In this document: one piece after another, positions 33,978 through 42,569 of the stretch
How positions within the stretch are numbered: the first letter of the stretch is position 1
Layout of the letters: every line of letters starts with the position of its first letter
Source: Paenibacillus chitinolyticus NBRC 15660
GTDB lineage: Bacteria; Bacillota; Bacilli; Paenibacillales; NBRC-103111
Reading direction: 5' to 3'
Assembly: GCF_000739915.1 (NCBI RefSeq)
Contig: NZ_BBJT01000007.1
Span: forward strand, 124,001-188,000
Length of the DNA: 64,000 nucleotides
Program-made: the position numbers and the translations under genes
The notes under the pieces: generated by a model
Databases searched by the model: none
What the model was told of the DNA's origin: nothing
Seen by the model: the letters and a program-made list of their open reading frames with translations, nothing else

Positions 33978-34916
33978 CTAGTTCTCGTAGCGAAGCAAAA
34001 TTTTACGGGCCCGCTCCAGGATTTCGTCGGCCAGGCTGGGAGGATGCTCGATCTTCAGACTGTCTCCGAAGCTCAGCAGCATCCCGTAAAACCACTCGTC
34101 CAGCGCAAAAACCCCTTGGACGCACAGGTTTCCGTCCGGCAGAAGACTCACAAGACCGGGCGGAAAAGCGTCTCCAACGCGGTGCCGGACCTCCGGACGA
34201 AAGTGCAGCGTCATCTCCACTTCCTTGTGAGCGAGCCACTGCCGGTTCCAGCCGTACCCCTCCAGAGGAGGAACTTCACGAGGCTCCGAAGCCTGAGAAA
34301 GGACGGACAAATCCGCGATCCGGGAGAGCCGGAAGACGCGGAACTCCTTTCTCATCGTGCAGTACGCGTGCAGGTACCAGACGGAACCCTTCAGGATCAG
34401 GGCGGCGGGTTCAACGATTCTTTCGGTCTCGGTCCCGTTCGTGTTCACATAGACGATAGCCGCCCGCCGGCTTTCCTCAATCGCCCGCTTCAAGAGAGAG
34501 ACTTTGTTTTTCGCCGCCGCCCCCTGTCCCCACGGATGAAAATCGAAAACGATCTCGTCCTTGCGCCGCTCCCAGTCCGCGGTATCCGTCCGCAAAAGCA
34601 GTCCCTGCACCTTTTCCGCCAGATTAGCGTAGGTCTGGTCGTCGAGAGCCGTGCTTACGCCTTTGACGGCCGCAAGCAGGGACGAAATCTCTTTGAGGGA
34701 GACAAGCTGCCTGGCCAGCGTGTACGGCTCCATAATTTCAAATCCGCCGGATACGCCCTGGTGGGCGACAACCGGAATTCCCGCCCGGCTGAGCGTCTCC
34801 ATGTCGCGGTAGATCGTTTTCGTCGTCACTTCGAACCGTTCGGCCAGCTCCTTGGCGCTTATCCGCCCCCGGTTGAGCATCAGCACCGTCATCGCAAGCA
34901 GTCGGTCTATCTTCAC
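33978..34916 (-). CDS. YafY/DeoR-type WYL-domain transcriptional regulator
   Basis: A 312-residue regulator: N-terminal HTH_11 (RISAKELAERFEVTTKTIYRD), central WYL domain (ESRRAAIVYVNTNGTETERI, LKGSVWYLHAYCTMRKEFRVFRL) and C-terminal WCX extension. The GTG at 34916 is preferred because AAAGGA lies eight bases before it and relatives begin with M-KIDRLLA; the ATG nine bases upstream abuts the same ribosome-binding site. Likely controls itself and the GyrI-like gene downstream; signal unknown. Confidence 0.85.
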   Translation of the reverse strand: MKIDRLLAMTVLMLNRGRISAKELAERFEVTTKTIYRDMETLSRAGIPVVAHQGVSGGFEIMEPYTLARQLVSLKEISSLLAAVKGVSTALDDQTYANLAEKVQGLLLRTDTADWERRKDEIVFDFHPWGQGAAAKNKVSLLKRAIEESRRAAIVYVNTNGTETERIVEPAALILKGSVWYLHAYCTMRKEFRVFRLSRIADLSVLSQASEPREVPPLEGYGWNRQWLAHKEVEMTLHFRPEVRHRVGDAFPPGLVSLLPDGNLCVQGVFALDEWFYGMLLSFGDSLKIEHPPSLADEILERARKILLRYEN

Positions 34917-35120
34917 TAAGGTCATCCTTTCCGGAATTGCGCCGCACTCTGTTCCCTTCTATTTGTGTGCTCGTAAAAGGGATATACAATCATTGTATTC
35001 TACAATGCCGGGGAAGGAAAAGACGCTGCGCTTGCGTGTAAGGCGACGTTCCCGTCAGCCGTAAAATAAGGCGCCCGGCAAGAACTCCTCCGGCCCCAGT
35101 CTCCCTCCTAGACAAGCCGA

Positions 35121-35158
35121 AAAGCCGCTGCGCTTCCCGGAGGAAACGTAACGGCTTT
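35121..35158 (-). terminator. terminator of hxlA-hxlB
   Basis: AAAGCCG/CGGCTTT outer stem with an inner GCTTCC/GGAAAC-type helix, T-run on the minus strand. Confidence 0.6.
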
Positions 35159-35206
35159 CCGTTTTGAAGTTTAGCTGCTTCCGGAACAGGCCCGCTTCGC
35201 TTCCGC

Positions 35207-35764
35207 CTATTCCAGATTGGCATGACGCCCGAACATCGTCTCGGACGTATACCCCTTCTTCTCCATCAGCCGGAGAATAATCGCATCGCAGAACAGCAGC
35301 AGCGTCTGCTCGAAAAGGGAACCCATCGGCTGAATCGTCGGATACGGGTTGTCCGATTTGTCTTTCGGCGAGCCCGGGAGCTTAACCGCGATATCCGACA
35401 ACCGGCCGAGAGCGGATTCCGGAAAAATCGTGATGGCGGCGACGGAAGCGCCCAGATTTTTCGCTTTCTCCGCCATCGAGACGAGGCTCTTCGTCTCCCC
35501 GGAACCCGAGCCGACGATGAACACATCGTCCTTGATCAGATTCGGCGTGACGGTTTCGCCGACGACGTATGCGTCGAAACCGAGGTGCATCATGCGCATG
35601 GCAAAAGCCTTCATCATCAGTCCGGAACGGCCCGCTCCGGCTGCGAAAATTTTGCCGGCGTTCAGAATGGCATCCGCCAGTTCCTCCGCTTCGCGGCTCA
35701 CGACAGCTTCGGCTGTGCGGTGCAGCTCCTCCCGAATCTCCGCCAGATATTGAGTCGTCTGCAT
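35207..35764 (-). CDS. hxlB: 6-phospho-3-hexuloisomerase
   Basis: A 185-residue SIS-domain isomerase converting D-arabino-hex-3-ulose 6-phosphate to fructose 6-phosphate, the second step of the ribulose monophosphate pathway that fixes formaldehyde. Diagnostic segments: IFAAGAGRSGLMMKAFAMRMMHLGF (phosphosugar binding) and FIVGSGSGETKSLVSMAEKAK. Length equals the B. subtilis enzyme. It follows hxlA by six bases. Confidence 0.93.
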   Translation of the reverse strand: MQTTQYLAEIREELHRTAEAVVSREAEELADAILNAGKIFAAGAGRSGLMMKAFAMRMMHLGFDAYVVGETVTPNLIKDDVFIVGSGSGETKSLVSMAEKAKNLGASVAAITIFPESALGRLSDIAVKLPGSPKDKSDNPYPTIQPMGSLFEQTLLLFCDAIILRLMEKKGYTSETMFGRHANLE

Positions 35765-35770
35765 AGGAGA

Positions 35771-36403
35771 TTACCCCTGCTTGATCAGCTTCTGCATTTC
35801 GGCCGCGGCCGCTTTACGGTCGTCTTGTCCGGTAATGCCCCCGCCTACGATAACGAGATCCGGCTGCGCCTTAATCACTTCCGGCAGCGTGCTGAGCTTG
35901 ATGCCGCCGGCGATTGCCGTTTTTGCCCGCTTAACGGCCCCTTTGATCGTTTGGAGATCTTCGAACGAGTTTTTGCCGACAGCCTGCAGATCATATCCGG
36001 TATGAACGCAGATGTAATCGACACCGAACGCATCGACTTCTTTTGCGCGCTCTTCCAGGTTTTTCACGCAGATCATATCGACCAGAACTTTTTTATTCTG
36101 CTTTCTTGCCTCTTCAACGGCCCCTTTGATGCTCATATCTTCCGCCGCGCCCAGAATCGTAATGATGTCGGCGCCCGCTTCGGATGCTTTCATGACCTCA
36201 TAGCCCGCCGCGTCCATGATTTTGAGATCGGCAAGAACTTTCAGATTAGGGAAAGCCCGCTTCATTTCCTTGACGGCTTTTAAGCCTTCATTGATGATGA
36301 CCGGCGTTCCGATCTCAACGATATCGATGTAAGGCTCCAATTCTTTAACCAGCTCAATCCCTTCCGGGATGTTTACGAGATCCAGCGCCAATTGCAATTC
36401 CAT
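35771..36403 (-). CDS. hxlA: 3-hexulose-6-phosphate synthase
   Basis: A 210-residue TIM-barrel aldolase of the orotidine-decarboxylase-like superfamily, joining formaldehyde to ribulose 5-phosphate. Motifs: MELQLALDLVNIPEGIEL, the metal/phosphate segment VLADLKIMDAAGYEVMKA, and GGIKLSTLPEV...VIVGGGITGQDDRKAAA. CTAGGAGGG precedes the ATG. Operon with hxlB; downstream of hxlR on the same strand but separated by a terminator and a 302-base gap with its own promoter region. Confidence 0.94.
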   Translation of the reverse strand: MELQLALDLVNIPEGIELVKELEPYIDIVEIGTPVIINEGLKAVKEMKRAFPNLKVLADLKIMDAAGYEVMKASEAGADIITILGAAEDMSIKGAVEEARKQNKKVLVDMICVKNLEERAKEVDAFGVDYICVHTGYDLQAVGKNSFEDLQTIKGAVKRAKTAIAGGIKLSTLPEVIKAQPDLVIVGGGITGQDDRKAAAAEMQKLIKQG

Positions 36404-36562
36404 GTATGTGCCCTCCTAGGATGTCAGTTAGCAGTTGTTGATTGCCATGCGTTTTATTCTAGGTCCTCGGCAGCCGAAAAGAAAGTACGCACTATTAGGG
36501 AACGTAGTCACCAAAAGGATACTAATGCACGACAAAACCCCAATGATTCGTTCCGCGAACGC
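36404..36562 (-). promoter_or_regulatory. hxlA control region with a motif shared with the hxlR leader
   Basis: Between the hxlR terminator and the hxlA start. AAGGATACTAA (plus strand 36515-36525) recurs in inverted orientation upstream of hxlR (37081-37091, TTAGTATCCTT). Repeated GTAC/AGTGCGTAC elements also appear (about 36485-36495). HxlR is a formaldehyde-responsive activator in B. subtilis; these may be its sites. No unambiguous -35/-10 pair seen. Confidence 0.4.
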
Positions 36563-36587
36563 AAAAAAAGCCCCTCCGAAGAGGAGC
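36563..36587 (-). terminator. terminator of hxlR
   Basis: GCTCCTC-TTCG-GAGGGGC hairpin with a stable TTCG tetraloop followed by seven T on the minus strand. Confidence 0.85.
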
Positions 36588-36704
36588 CGTCCGCCGTCAA
36601 TAGTCAAAAGGCTGATCCGCCGTATAAAGCGTTCGGGACCGTCGAAAAATCGGATTTCAGGCGCTCGTTCCAGCCCGGCATCGGCGGCACAAGCCGAATA
36701 AGAA

Positions 36705-37067
36705 TCAAGGCTCGGCCGCTTCTGTATGCGGTGGCTCTGACGGGGCCGCTTGCATCTTCTTCTGATGATTCGCGCCCCACTCCGACATCACGTTCAATAC
36801 TTGCTTGATGGTCAGCCCGTAGGGTGTGAGTGAATACTCCACTTTGGGGGGAACCTGATTGTACACCTTGCGGTCAATAATTTCGTCCTGTTCAAGCTCA
36901 CGCAGCTGCTGGGTAAGCATTTTCTGGGTAATATCCGGCATTTCCCGCTTTAACTCCCCGAAACGGTGTGTGCCTTCCGTCAAATGGCAGAGAATGACCG
37001 GTTTCCATTTGCCCCCTACTACTTTCAGCGTCAATTCCACAGACTGTTTAAAAAGCTGATCTCCCAT
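36705..37067 (-). CDS. hxlR: HxlR-family transcriptional regulator
   Basis: A 120-residue winged-helix protein: [46 protein letters not shown] and the wing [15 protein letters not shown]. It stands upstream of hxlA-hxlB, supporting the name, but here on the same strand, whereas in B. subtilis hxlR is divergent. There is no Cys near residue 11, unlike HxlR/YodB-type thiol sensors; the only Cys is in [16 protein letters not shown] precedes the ATG. It could alternatively control the divergent LLM oxidoreductase gene. Confidence 0.85.
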   Translation of the reverse strand: MGDQLFKQSVELTLKVVGGKWKPVILCHLTEGTHRFGELKREMPDITQKMLTQQLRELEQDEIIDRKVYNQVPPKVEYSLTPYGLTIKQVLNVMSEWGANHQKKMQAAPSEPPHTEAAEP

Positions 37068-37080
37068 TGGCCTGGCTCCT

Positions 37081-37122
37081 TTAGTATCCTTAAAGCACCT
37101 ATATCACTAAAAAGTAGGTACT
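37081..37122. promoter_or_regulatory. divergent hxlR/LLM control region with operator-like repeats
   Basis: Contains AGTAGGTACT (37113-37122, arms AGTA/TACT), ACTAAAAAGTA next to it, and TTAGTATCCTT (37081-37091), which recurs near hxlA. HxlR-family proteins bind such TA/GTAC repeats. The rest of the 306-base gap (to 37373) holds nothing else I can name. Confidence 0.4.
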
Positions 37123-37373
37123 TGCATTGTGTTATATGCTCTTTCATAATAACAGGTACAGTCGGTTTATTCTTTAACAATTTCGTTTTCTTCATCCCGA
37201 TTCCGATCCCGTTCCCGAGGCTCCGATCCGGAAACCGGGCGGCAGAAATAGATCTTTTTCGCAAAAACCGGACATCGACGTTAACCCCTACCTTTGACAA
37301 AAGGCGGGGGTTTCCTTCTCCGGCCCGATAAGATCACTCATTCCGACACCATTTAAACAGGAGGCTGATTCCG

Positions 37374-38405
37374 ATGGCTGACACCAATCAACCGGCAGCA
37401 AGCATTACCCGTATCCCGCTCTCCATTCTGGATCTGGCTCCGGTCGTCCTAGGGGCTACACCGGCGGATTCGTTAAAAAATACACTCGATCTTGCTCAGC
37501 ACGCCGAACAGTGGGGGTATCACCGCTACTGGCTGGCCGAACACCACAATATGCCGGGCATCGCAAGCTCGGCGACCTCGATCGTGATCGGCCACGTCGC
37601 CGGCGGCACGAAGAAAATCCGCGTCGGTTCGGGCGGCATCATGCTGCCGAACCACGCGCCGCTGATCATCGCCGAGCAGTTCGGCACGCTGGAGTCGCTC
37701 TACCCGGGCCGCATCGACATGGGCCTCGGACGGGCGCCCGGCTCCGACCAGCTGACGGCCCGGGCTCTGCGCCGCGGTCCGGAGAGCGACGGCCAGCACT
37801 TCCCGCAGCAGCTCGAAGAGCTGCGGGGCTATTTGAACCCCGGACCCGGCGCTTCCCCGGGCCGTGTAAGAGCCGTGCCCGGCGAAGGACTGAACATCCC
37901 GATCTGGCTGCTCGGTTCCAGCGGCTTCAGCGCGCAGCTGGCCGGCCAGCTCGGCCTTCCGTTCGCCTTCGCCAGCCACTTCGCGCCGGATTACCTGGTC
38001 GCGGCGCTGGAGCTGTACCGCAGCTCCTTCCGCCCGTCCGAGGCGCTGAAGGAGCCTTATGTCATGATCGGCGTCAACGTCTTCGCCGCCGATACCGAGG
38101 AGGAGGCGCGCAGGCTGGCGACCTCCCACGAGCAGCAGTTCCTGAAGCTCATCCGCGGACAGACCGGCCTGCTCAACCCGCCGGTGGACAACATGGATGA
38201 GCTGTGGAGCCCGCACGAGAAAGCCATCGTCCGGAAGCAGCTCAGCATCACGGCCGCCGGAACGAAAGAAACCGTGCGGGAGAGACTCGACTACCTGCTG
38301 TCGGAGACGCAGGCGGACGAGCTTATCGTCACCTCGCAGATATACGATCACGGGGCGCGTCTGCGCTCCTACGAGCTTCTGGCCGAGGCGGCCGGGGAAC
38401 GATAA
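37374..38405 (+). CDS. LLM-class flavin-dependent oxidoreductase (luciferase-like)
   Basis: A 343-residue FMN/F420-type TIM-barrel monooxygenase of the luciferase-like group: [68 protein letters not shown] and [14 protein letters not shown]. This is the MsnO8-like subgroup found widely in Firmicutes. CAGGAGG eight bases from the ATG. Substrate unknown. Base composition becomes noticeably GC-richer after about 37600. Confidence 0.9.
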   Translation: MADTNQPAASITRIPLSILDLAPVVLGATPADSLKNTLDLAQHAEQWGYHRYWLAEHHNMPGIASSATSIVIGHVAGGTKKIRVGSGGIMLPNHAPLIIAEQFGTLESLYPGRIDMGLGRAPGSDQLTARALRRGPESDGQHFPQQLEELRGYLNPGPGASPGRVRAVPGEGLNIPIWLLGSSGFSAQLAGQLGLPFAFASHFAPDYLVAALELYRSSFRPSEALKEPYVMIGVNVFAADTEEEARRLATSHEQQFLKLIRGQTGLLNPPVDNMDELWSPHEKAIVRKQLSITAAGTKETVRERLDYLLSETQADELIVTSQIYDHGARLRSYELLAEAAGER

Positions 38406-38525
38406 GCCGGCCCTCCCCCGCTTTGTGCGCCGCATAAGCGCCGACTAACGCACCCGGTTGGCTCTTTTCGGCCCGCCCGTTCAACAAAACCCGCCGCTTG
38501 CGGCGTTACGCATTTGCCCTCACCC

Positions 38526-38560
38526 AAACCGCTGTGCCCTTTCCGGGCCGGCGGTTTTTT
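38526..38560 (+). terminator. terminator after the LLM oxidoreductase gene
   Basis: AAACCGC..GCCC-TTTCC-GGGC..GCGGTTT stem with six T on the plus strand. Confidence 0.78.
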
Positions 38561-38691
38561 CACGTGGAACAAGTATAATCCGCTTGTCTCTCTCATAATA
38601 ATTAACATTTGTTTCCTTTTATCCAAAAAAGGGTAAAAATTTAGATGGCCTGTACACCATACCATTCATTCTTATGAGGGAGGCTTTTTTT

Positions 38692-39897
38692 ATGGCGGTT
38701 AAAGAACAGCTGTTCATTAATGAAATTACCGGTTTTAAAATGAAGGACGAGTTCTGGAATCCCTACCCCTGGTACAAGAAGATGCGTGAAGAATCGCCGG
38801 TATTTTACGACGAGCGGCAGGATACGTGGAATGTGTTTCTTTATGACCACGCCAAGCAGGTTTTGAACGACTACAAACTTTTTCCCAGCAAAAGAGACCG
38901 GAGCCTGATTCCGGTTCCCCTTAGCGACAATAAGGTGAATCTGATTTTTTCCGATCCGCCGGATCACCGCAAACGCAGAGGGCTTCTCTCCAAAGCCTTT
39001 ACTCCGCACAGTCTGGAAGACTGGAAACCGCGGATTCAGAACATCGTGAACGAACTTGTGGCCAACATAGCGAAGAAGAAGTCGGTCGATCTTGTTCAAG
39101 AACTGGCTGTTCCTCTTCCCGTCACGGTTATCGCCGACCTGCTGGGAGTGCCTTCGAAAGATTGGCAGCAGATTAAAAACTGGTCGGACATTTTGTTCAT
39201 GCCCCACGATTTTCAGCATATCGAGGAGTTGCAGGCCGCCAAAGCCCGTGCCAGCAAAGAGTTCGTCGAATATCTGCTCCCCATTGTCGCGCAAAAACGC
39301 GCGCAGCTCCAAGACGATATCATCTCGGATATGATTCTTGCGGAGTACGAAGGGGCCTTTTTCACGGACGCCGAGGTCGCTCAAACCGCGATGGGCCTGC
39401 TCGGTGCCGGGAACGAAACCACGACCACGCTGCTGACGAACATGTTCTACAGTTTGGTCAAAGACCAGCCCGGTGCTTACGGGGAGCTGCGCAAAGACCG
39501 CAGTCTGGTGCCGCAGGCGGTTGAAGAGACCCTGCGCTACCGGTTCGCGGCTGCGCTGGACCGGAGAATCGGGGAGGACACGGACGTGTTCGGCCCGAAG
39601 ATGAAGAAGGACCAGTTGATCATCGCCTGGGTTTCGTCCGCCAACCGGGACGAGAACCGGTTTACGGACGGCGAGTCGTTCGACGTGCGGCGCAAGGACA
39701 TCAAGCACCTTACGTTCGGCAGCGGTCATCATTTCTGCCTGGGGGCTCCGCTCGCAAGGATGGAAGCGGTACAGGCGCTGGAGACATTCGTGGAACGGTT
39801 CTCGGATTACTCGATACCGGACGACTTCCGGCCGCAGGACCATTTGCCTCCGAACAACCATAATCTGAATTCACTGCCTGTCGTTGTAGAAGAGTAA
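38692..39897 (+). CDS. cytochrome P450 (CYP107/109-like)
   Basis: A 401-residue soluble bacterial P450. The heme loop is FGSGHHFCLGAPLARME with axial Cys349; the oxygen-binding I-helix is GLLGAGNETTTT; the ExxR pair lies in VEETLRYR. It has no membrane anchor. It is distantly like Bacillus YjiB/CYP109 enzymes that hydroxylate fatty acids or steroids; substrate not inferable. GGGAGG eight bases before ATG 38692 sets the start, as the ATG at 38674 lies upstream of that site. No ferredoxin or reductase gene is adjacent. Confidence 0.92.
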   Translation: MAVKEQLFINEITGFKMKDEFWNPYPWYKKMREESPVFYDERQDTWNVFLYDHAKQVLNDYKLFPSKRDRSLIPVPLSDNKVNLIFSDPPDHRKRRGLLSKAFTPHSLEDWKPRIQNIVNELVANIAKKKSVDLVQELAVPLPVTVIADLLGVPSKDWQQIKNWSDILFMPHDFQHIEELQAAKARASKEFVEYLLPIVAQKRAQLQDDIISDMILAEYEGAFFTDAEVAQTAMGLLGAGNETTTTLLTNMFYSLVKDQPGAYGELRKDRSLVPQAVEETLRYRFAAALDRRIGEDTDVFGPKMKKDQLIIAWVSSANRDENRFTDGESFDVRRKDIKHLTFGSGHHFCLGAPLARMEAVQALETFVERFSDYSIPDDFRPQDHLPPNNHNLNSLPVVVEE

Positions 39898-40078
39898 GCG
39901 GCCGGAGGGAGGCCAGCTTGTCCGGCCTGCGTAAATGATTCGGGCGACAGGCACCTTACAGCTGTTCGGCTGCTTGTGTTGACCACCGTCATGTGACGCC
40001 GTGCCCCGCGCGCTGGGAGCTTCGCGCGGAGCGGAAAACTTCTGCCCGCCCTTCTTGCCCGCCCGGTGTTCGCTCTTA
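39898..40078. other. intergenic segment after the P450 gene
   Basis: No gene seen. GC-rich, with a weak CCGGCC/GGCCGG-type inverted sequence just after the P450 stop that may act as a terminator. Confidence 0.4.
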
Positions 40079-40107
40079 TTGCTCTCGCTCTTAACTTCTG
40101 GTAAAAT
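40079..40107 (+). promoter_or_regulatory. promoter of the orphan transcription unit
   Basis: TTGCTC (40079-40084), 17 bases, TAAAAT (40102-40107), with an extended TGG before the -10. Predicted start near 40114. Confidence 0.5.
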
Positions 40108-40113
40108 ATTCTT

Positions 40114-40293
40114 ATCTTACTAAAGAACGGAGGGTTATGTGTGGGAACAGTTAATTTCGATCGACTTTACGCAGCTAACTAAATAGCGCTTAAAGACCCT
40201 GCCCTGTGCAGGGTGATCGGGATTGGTCTGCCTGCTTCATAACCCCAATTAGCCATAGGCTAAAGAGGGCGGGACTTCTCCGCCCTCTTTTTC
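40114..40293 (+). ncRNA. orphan structured transcript of about 180 nt, possibly with a 15-codon ORF
   Basis: Bounded by its own promoter and a strong terminator. Inside are perfect stem-loops ACCCTGC-CCTGT-GCAGGGT (40196-40214) and TTAGCC-ATA-GGCTAA (40249-40263), plus ATTGG/CCAAT pairing. Near the 5' end GGAGGG precedes a GTG frame at 40139-40186 encoding VWEQLISIDFTQLTK. It is unrelated to the flanking P450 and hydrolase genes, since it terminates before the latter. It resembles an independent regulatory RNA or dual-function RNA; I recognise no Rfam family. Confidence 0.5.
40262..40293 (+). terminator. terminator of the orphan transcript
   Basis: AAAGAGGGCGG/CCGCCCTCTTT perfect 11-pair stem, loop GACTTCT, followed by TTTTTCT. 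Confidence 0.85.
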
Positions 40294-40303
40294 TATGCCC
40301 TCC

Positions 40304-40337
40304 GCCGAAGGCAAGCCCGTTGTGGCTTGCCTTCGGC
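40304..40337. repeat. perfect 14-bp inverted repeat
   Basis: GCCGAAGGCAAGCC and GGCTTGCCTTCGGC separated by CGTTGT. No T-run follows, so not an obvious terminator. Confidence 0.8.
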
Positions 40338-40353
40338 ACCCCCTCGATGCTCC

Positions 40354-40407
40354 GGTAACGGAATGGCTTATCCGCGCTTCGGTAACGAAACGGCTTATCC
40401 GCCGCAT
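40354..40407. repeat. two adjacent 27-bp direct repeats
   Basis: Units 40354-40380 and 40381-40407 both begin GGTAACG and share GGCTTATCCG; they differ at two of the first 22 positions. Non-coding. Confidence 0.75.
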
Positions 40408-40547
40408 ATTTCGTTCCTCTGCATCGTTCGTCGCCGGACGCTTTCACCGCAGGACCCGCTTCTGCACCCCCGCTATTTTTTTACCGTGTGGAGCAGAGGG
40501 GCGTCCTGCCGCGTGACAAGCTGTCCTGTGGCGAGGGGAAATTTACG

Positions 40548-40629
40548 CATACACGTGTATGGACATGCGGGACACTCGCGTTCCTTTCCGGTCACCCAAT
40601 CACAGGCAGCGCCTGTGTTTTTATTTTTT
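40548..40629 (+). promoter_or_regulatory. leader with palindrome and attenuator-like terminator before the hydrolase gene
   Basis: CATACACGTGTATG (40548-40561) is a perfect palindrome. Downstream, CACAGGC-AGC-GCCTGTG (40601-40617) is followed by TTTTTATTTTTT, an intrinsic terminator ending 24 bases before the hydrolase ATG. The terminator sits inside the presumed 5' leader, suggesting attenuation or a riboswitch-like control; alternatively a promoter lies after it. Confidence 0.45.
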
Positions 40630-40653
40630 AACATGAATCGGAGGGTGTAAACC

Positions 40654-41499
40654 ATGAGTGAACGAATGATACGCGTCAAAGATATTGAATTGTGTACGGA
40701 AAGTTTCGGCAATCCCGCACATCCGGCCGTCCTGCTTATTATGGGCGCAACGGCTTCCATGCTATGGTGGGAAGAAGACTTCTGCAGGCTGCTGGCCGAG
40801 AAAGGCTTCTTCGTGATCCGCTACGATAACCGCGACACCGGGCGTTCCGCAAGCTATGAACCCGGCCGGCCCGGTTATACGTTCGAGGACATGGCTGACG
40901 ATGCAATTGCCGTTCTGGACGCCTATGGAGTGAAGAAAGCCCATTTCGCGGGAATGTCCATGGGAGGCATGCTCGTCCAGATCATCGCCCTCAGGCATCC
41001 CGATCGCGTGCAGAGCATCTCGCTTGTGAGTACGATGTATTTCGGTCCCGGATGGGAAGAGCTGCCCCCGATGGAAGCGAAAGTGGAAGCTTTCTTCAAT
41101 TCCATGGGTGAGATGGACTGGTATGATCCGCAAACGCTCCTTCGGAACGCCGTTGACAAATGGCGCATCCTTGCCGGGTCCAAGCATCCGTTTGACGAGG
41201 AAAGAGTAACCGCCCTGGCCGAAAGGGACATCGGGAGAGCCCTTAACTACTCGAGCTCTTTCAACCACAGCTATGTGACAGGCGGGGAATCCTATCTGGG
41301 CCGGTACGGCGAGATTCAGACGCCTGCCCTTGTCATTCACGGGACGGAAGATCCCATCATCCCTTACGTACACGGGGAAGCGCTGCGCGACTCGATTCCG
41401 GTCGCGGAGCTGTTAACGCTTGAAGGCATCGGCCACGAGCTGCCGCCGGCCGAATGGCCGGCCATTATCGGCGGTATCGCCAAGTATGCCGCTTTGTAG
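40654..41499 (+). CDS. alpha/beta hydrolase
   Basis: A 281-residue alpha/beta-fold hydrolase with catalytic triad visible: nucleophile elbow GMSMGGM (Ser near 100), Asp in VIHGTEDPIIPY and His in GIGHELPP. The oxyanion segment is LLIMGATASMLWW. The family acts on esters, amides or epoxides; the closest look is the aclacinomycin-methylesterase/YugF type. GGAGGGTG six bases before ATG. Monocistronic, with a leader terminator upstream and a strong terminator downstream. Confidence 0.88.
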   Translation: MSERMIRVKDIELCTESFGNPAHPAVLLIMGATASMLWWEEDFCRLLAEKGFFVIRYDNRDTGRSASYEPGRPGYTFEDMADDAIAVLDAYGVKKAHFAGMSMGGMLVQIIALRHPDRVQSISLVSTMYFGPGWEELPPMEAKVEAFFNSMGEMDWYDPQTLLRNAVDKWRILAGSKHPFDEERVTALAERDIGRALNYSSSFNHSYVTGGESYLGRYGEIQTPALVIHGTEDPIIPYVHGEALRDSIPVAELLTLEGIGHELPPAEWPAIIGGIAKYAAL

Positions 41500-41510
41500 C
41501 CTGTAACCCC

Positions 41511-41558
41511 AATAAAGCCTTCGGAGCCGCTTCTCCAAGCGGTTCCGAAGGCTTTATT
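41511..41558 (+). terminator. terminator of the alpha/beta hydrolase gene
   Basis: AATAAAGCCTTCGGA and TCCGAAGGCTTTATT flank a CCGCTT/AAGCGG inner stem with loop CTCC; 21 pairs in all, TTTTG end. Confidence 0.88.
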
Positions 41559-41690
41559 TTGTAATCCGGCCGCCTGGAATCCGGAAGGCGGACCGCCCCA
41601 CCGGCATCTCGGCTCCGTACCACCGGAAAGCGCATCGCGTCTCTTCCGGGGAATCCGCCTTTACGGCTTCCGGCGGCGGTTCAAAAAATA

Positions 41691-42569
41691 CTAAAAAACT
41701 TTTTTGAGCATGCTCCACAAGGCATCTGCCGTCATATAAGGCTCTCCGGCGTTTATTCGGCGGACAATCTCGCTGCCCGGTTGGTTGATGCCGTCTTCAA
41801 TCGAAAAAAAGAGTTCGATCCCCGCCCGCCGGCCCTCTACCGCGACGGCGTCCGTATAAGCCCCGTAAGGGAAGGCCAGCAAACGGCGGTGTTTGCCCGT
41901 TTCGTCATCCAGTCTCTGCTCCAGAAAAGCGATGTCGCTTCGAATCCGTTTCCGGTACTCTCCGTCGATCTCGCTCCGCTTCTTCTGCTCCAGGAACATC
42001 CGGGAGATTAGCGCCGGGGTCATTATGTCCGTTCCATTTTCCGGAACTTCCCGGTGAAGATCGTAGGTGTGGTTATAGATGCCCATGCCCGCATCTTTCA
42101 GCTCGCGGATTTGATTCCAATTCAAATGGGGATCAGCGTCCCGATTGAACAGATCCGTGGAAATTCCCACGATAAAATTGGAGGCGGACACGCCGTGTTT
42201 TTTCAAAATCGGCAGAGCCTCGGTATAAAAAGATTCGTACCCGTCGTCAAAGGTCAGAACAACGGCATTGGGCGGCAGTTTCCCGCCTTCCCGCATAAAC
42301 TGTACAAACTGTTCCATCGGAACGATATGAAATCCACGGTCCTTCAGCATCTCCAGATGCCCCTCAAACTGCCCGGGAGTTACGGTTGAAGGCAGGTCTA
42401 TACGGCTGCCGGCCGTTTTCCGGATATCATGGTAAAGCAGAACGATGGCTTTATTCTCGTAATAAACCGGTCCCGCCGCATTCTCTCGTCCATTCCGGTC
42501 CCATCCAACCGTAAGAATCAGAAGAATCCCGAAAAAAATGCCGCAGGCCGCCAAAACTATGTTTTTCAT
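41691..42569 (-). CDS. membrane-anchored polysaccharide deacetylase
   Basis: A 292-residue protein with an uncleaved N-terminal signal anchor (residues 3-22) and an extracellular NodB-type domain. VVLTFDDGYESFYTEALPIL holds the catalytic Asp and metal-binding Asp pair; YNHTYDLH supplies the histidine motif (motif 2, variant spacing); LLAFPYGAYTD is motif 3. The layout resembles PgaB/IcaB-type deacetylases, which remove acetyl groups from poly-N-acetylglucosamine, but no pga/ica genes are adjacent. Possibly modifies wall glycans. Confidence 0.87.
   Translation of the reverse strand: MKNIVLAACGIFFGILLILTVGWDRNGRENAAGPVYYENKAIVLLYHDIRKTAGSRIDLPSTVTPGQFEGHLEMLKDRGFHIVPMEQFVQFMREGGKLPPNAVVLTFDDGYESFYTEALPILKKHGVSASNFIVGISTDLFNRDADPHLNWNQIRELKDAGMGIYNHTYDLHREVPENGTDIMTPALISRMFLEQKKRSEIDGEYRKRIRSDIAFLEQRLDDETGKHRRLLAFPYGAYTDAVAVEGRRAGIELFFSIEDGINQPGSEIVRRINAGEPYMTADALWSMLKKVF

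Noticed and set aside
40190-40447. 85-residue minus-strand frame with internal ADKPFRYRS repeats
   Set aside because: It is antisense to the orphan transcript and crosses non-coding repeats; the amino-acid repeat merely reflects the 27-bp DNA repeat. No ribosome-binding site.
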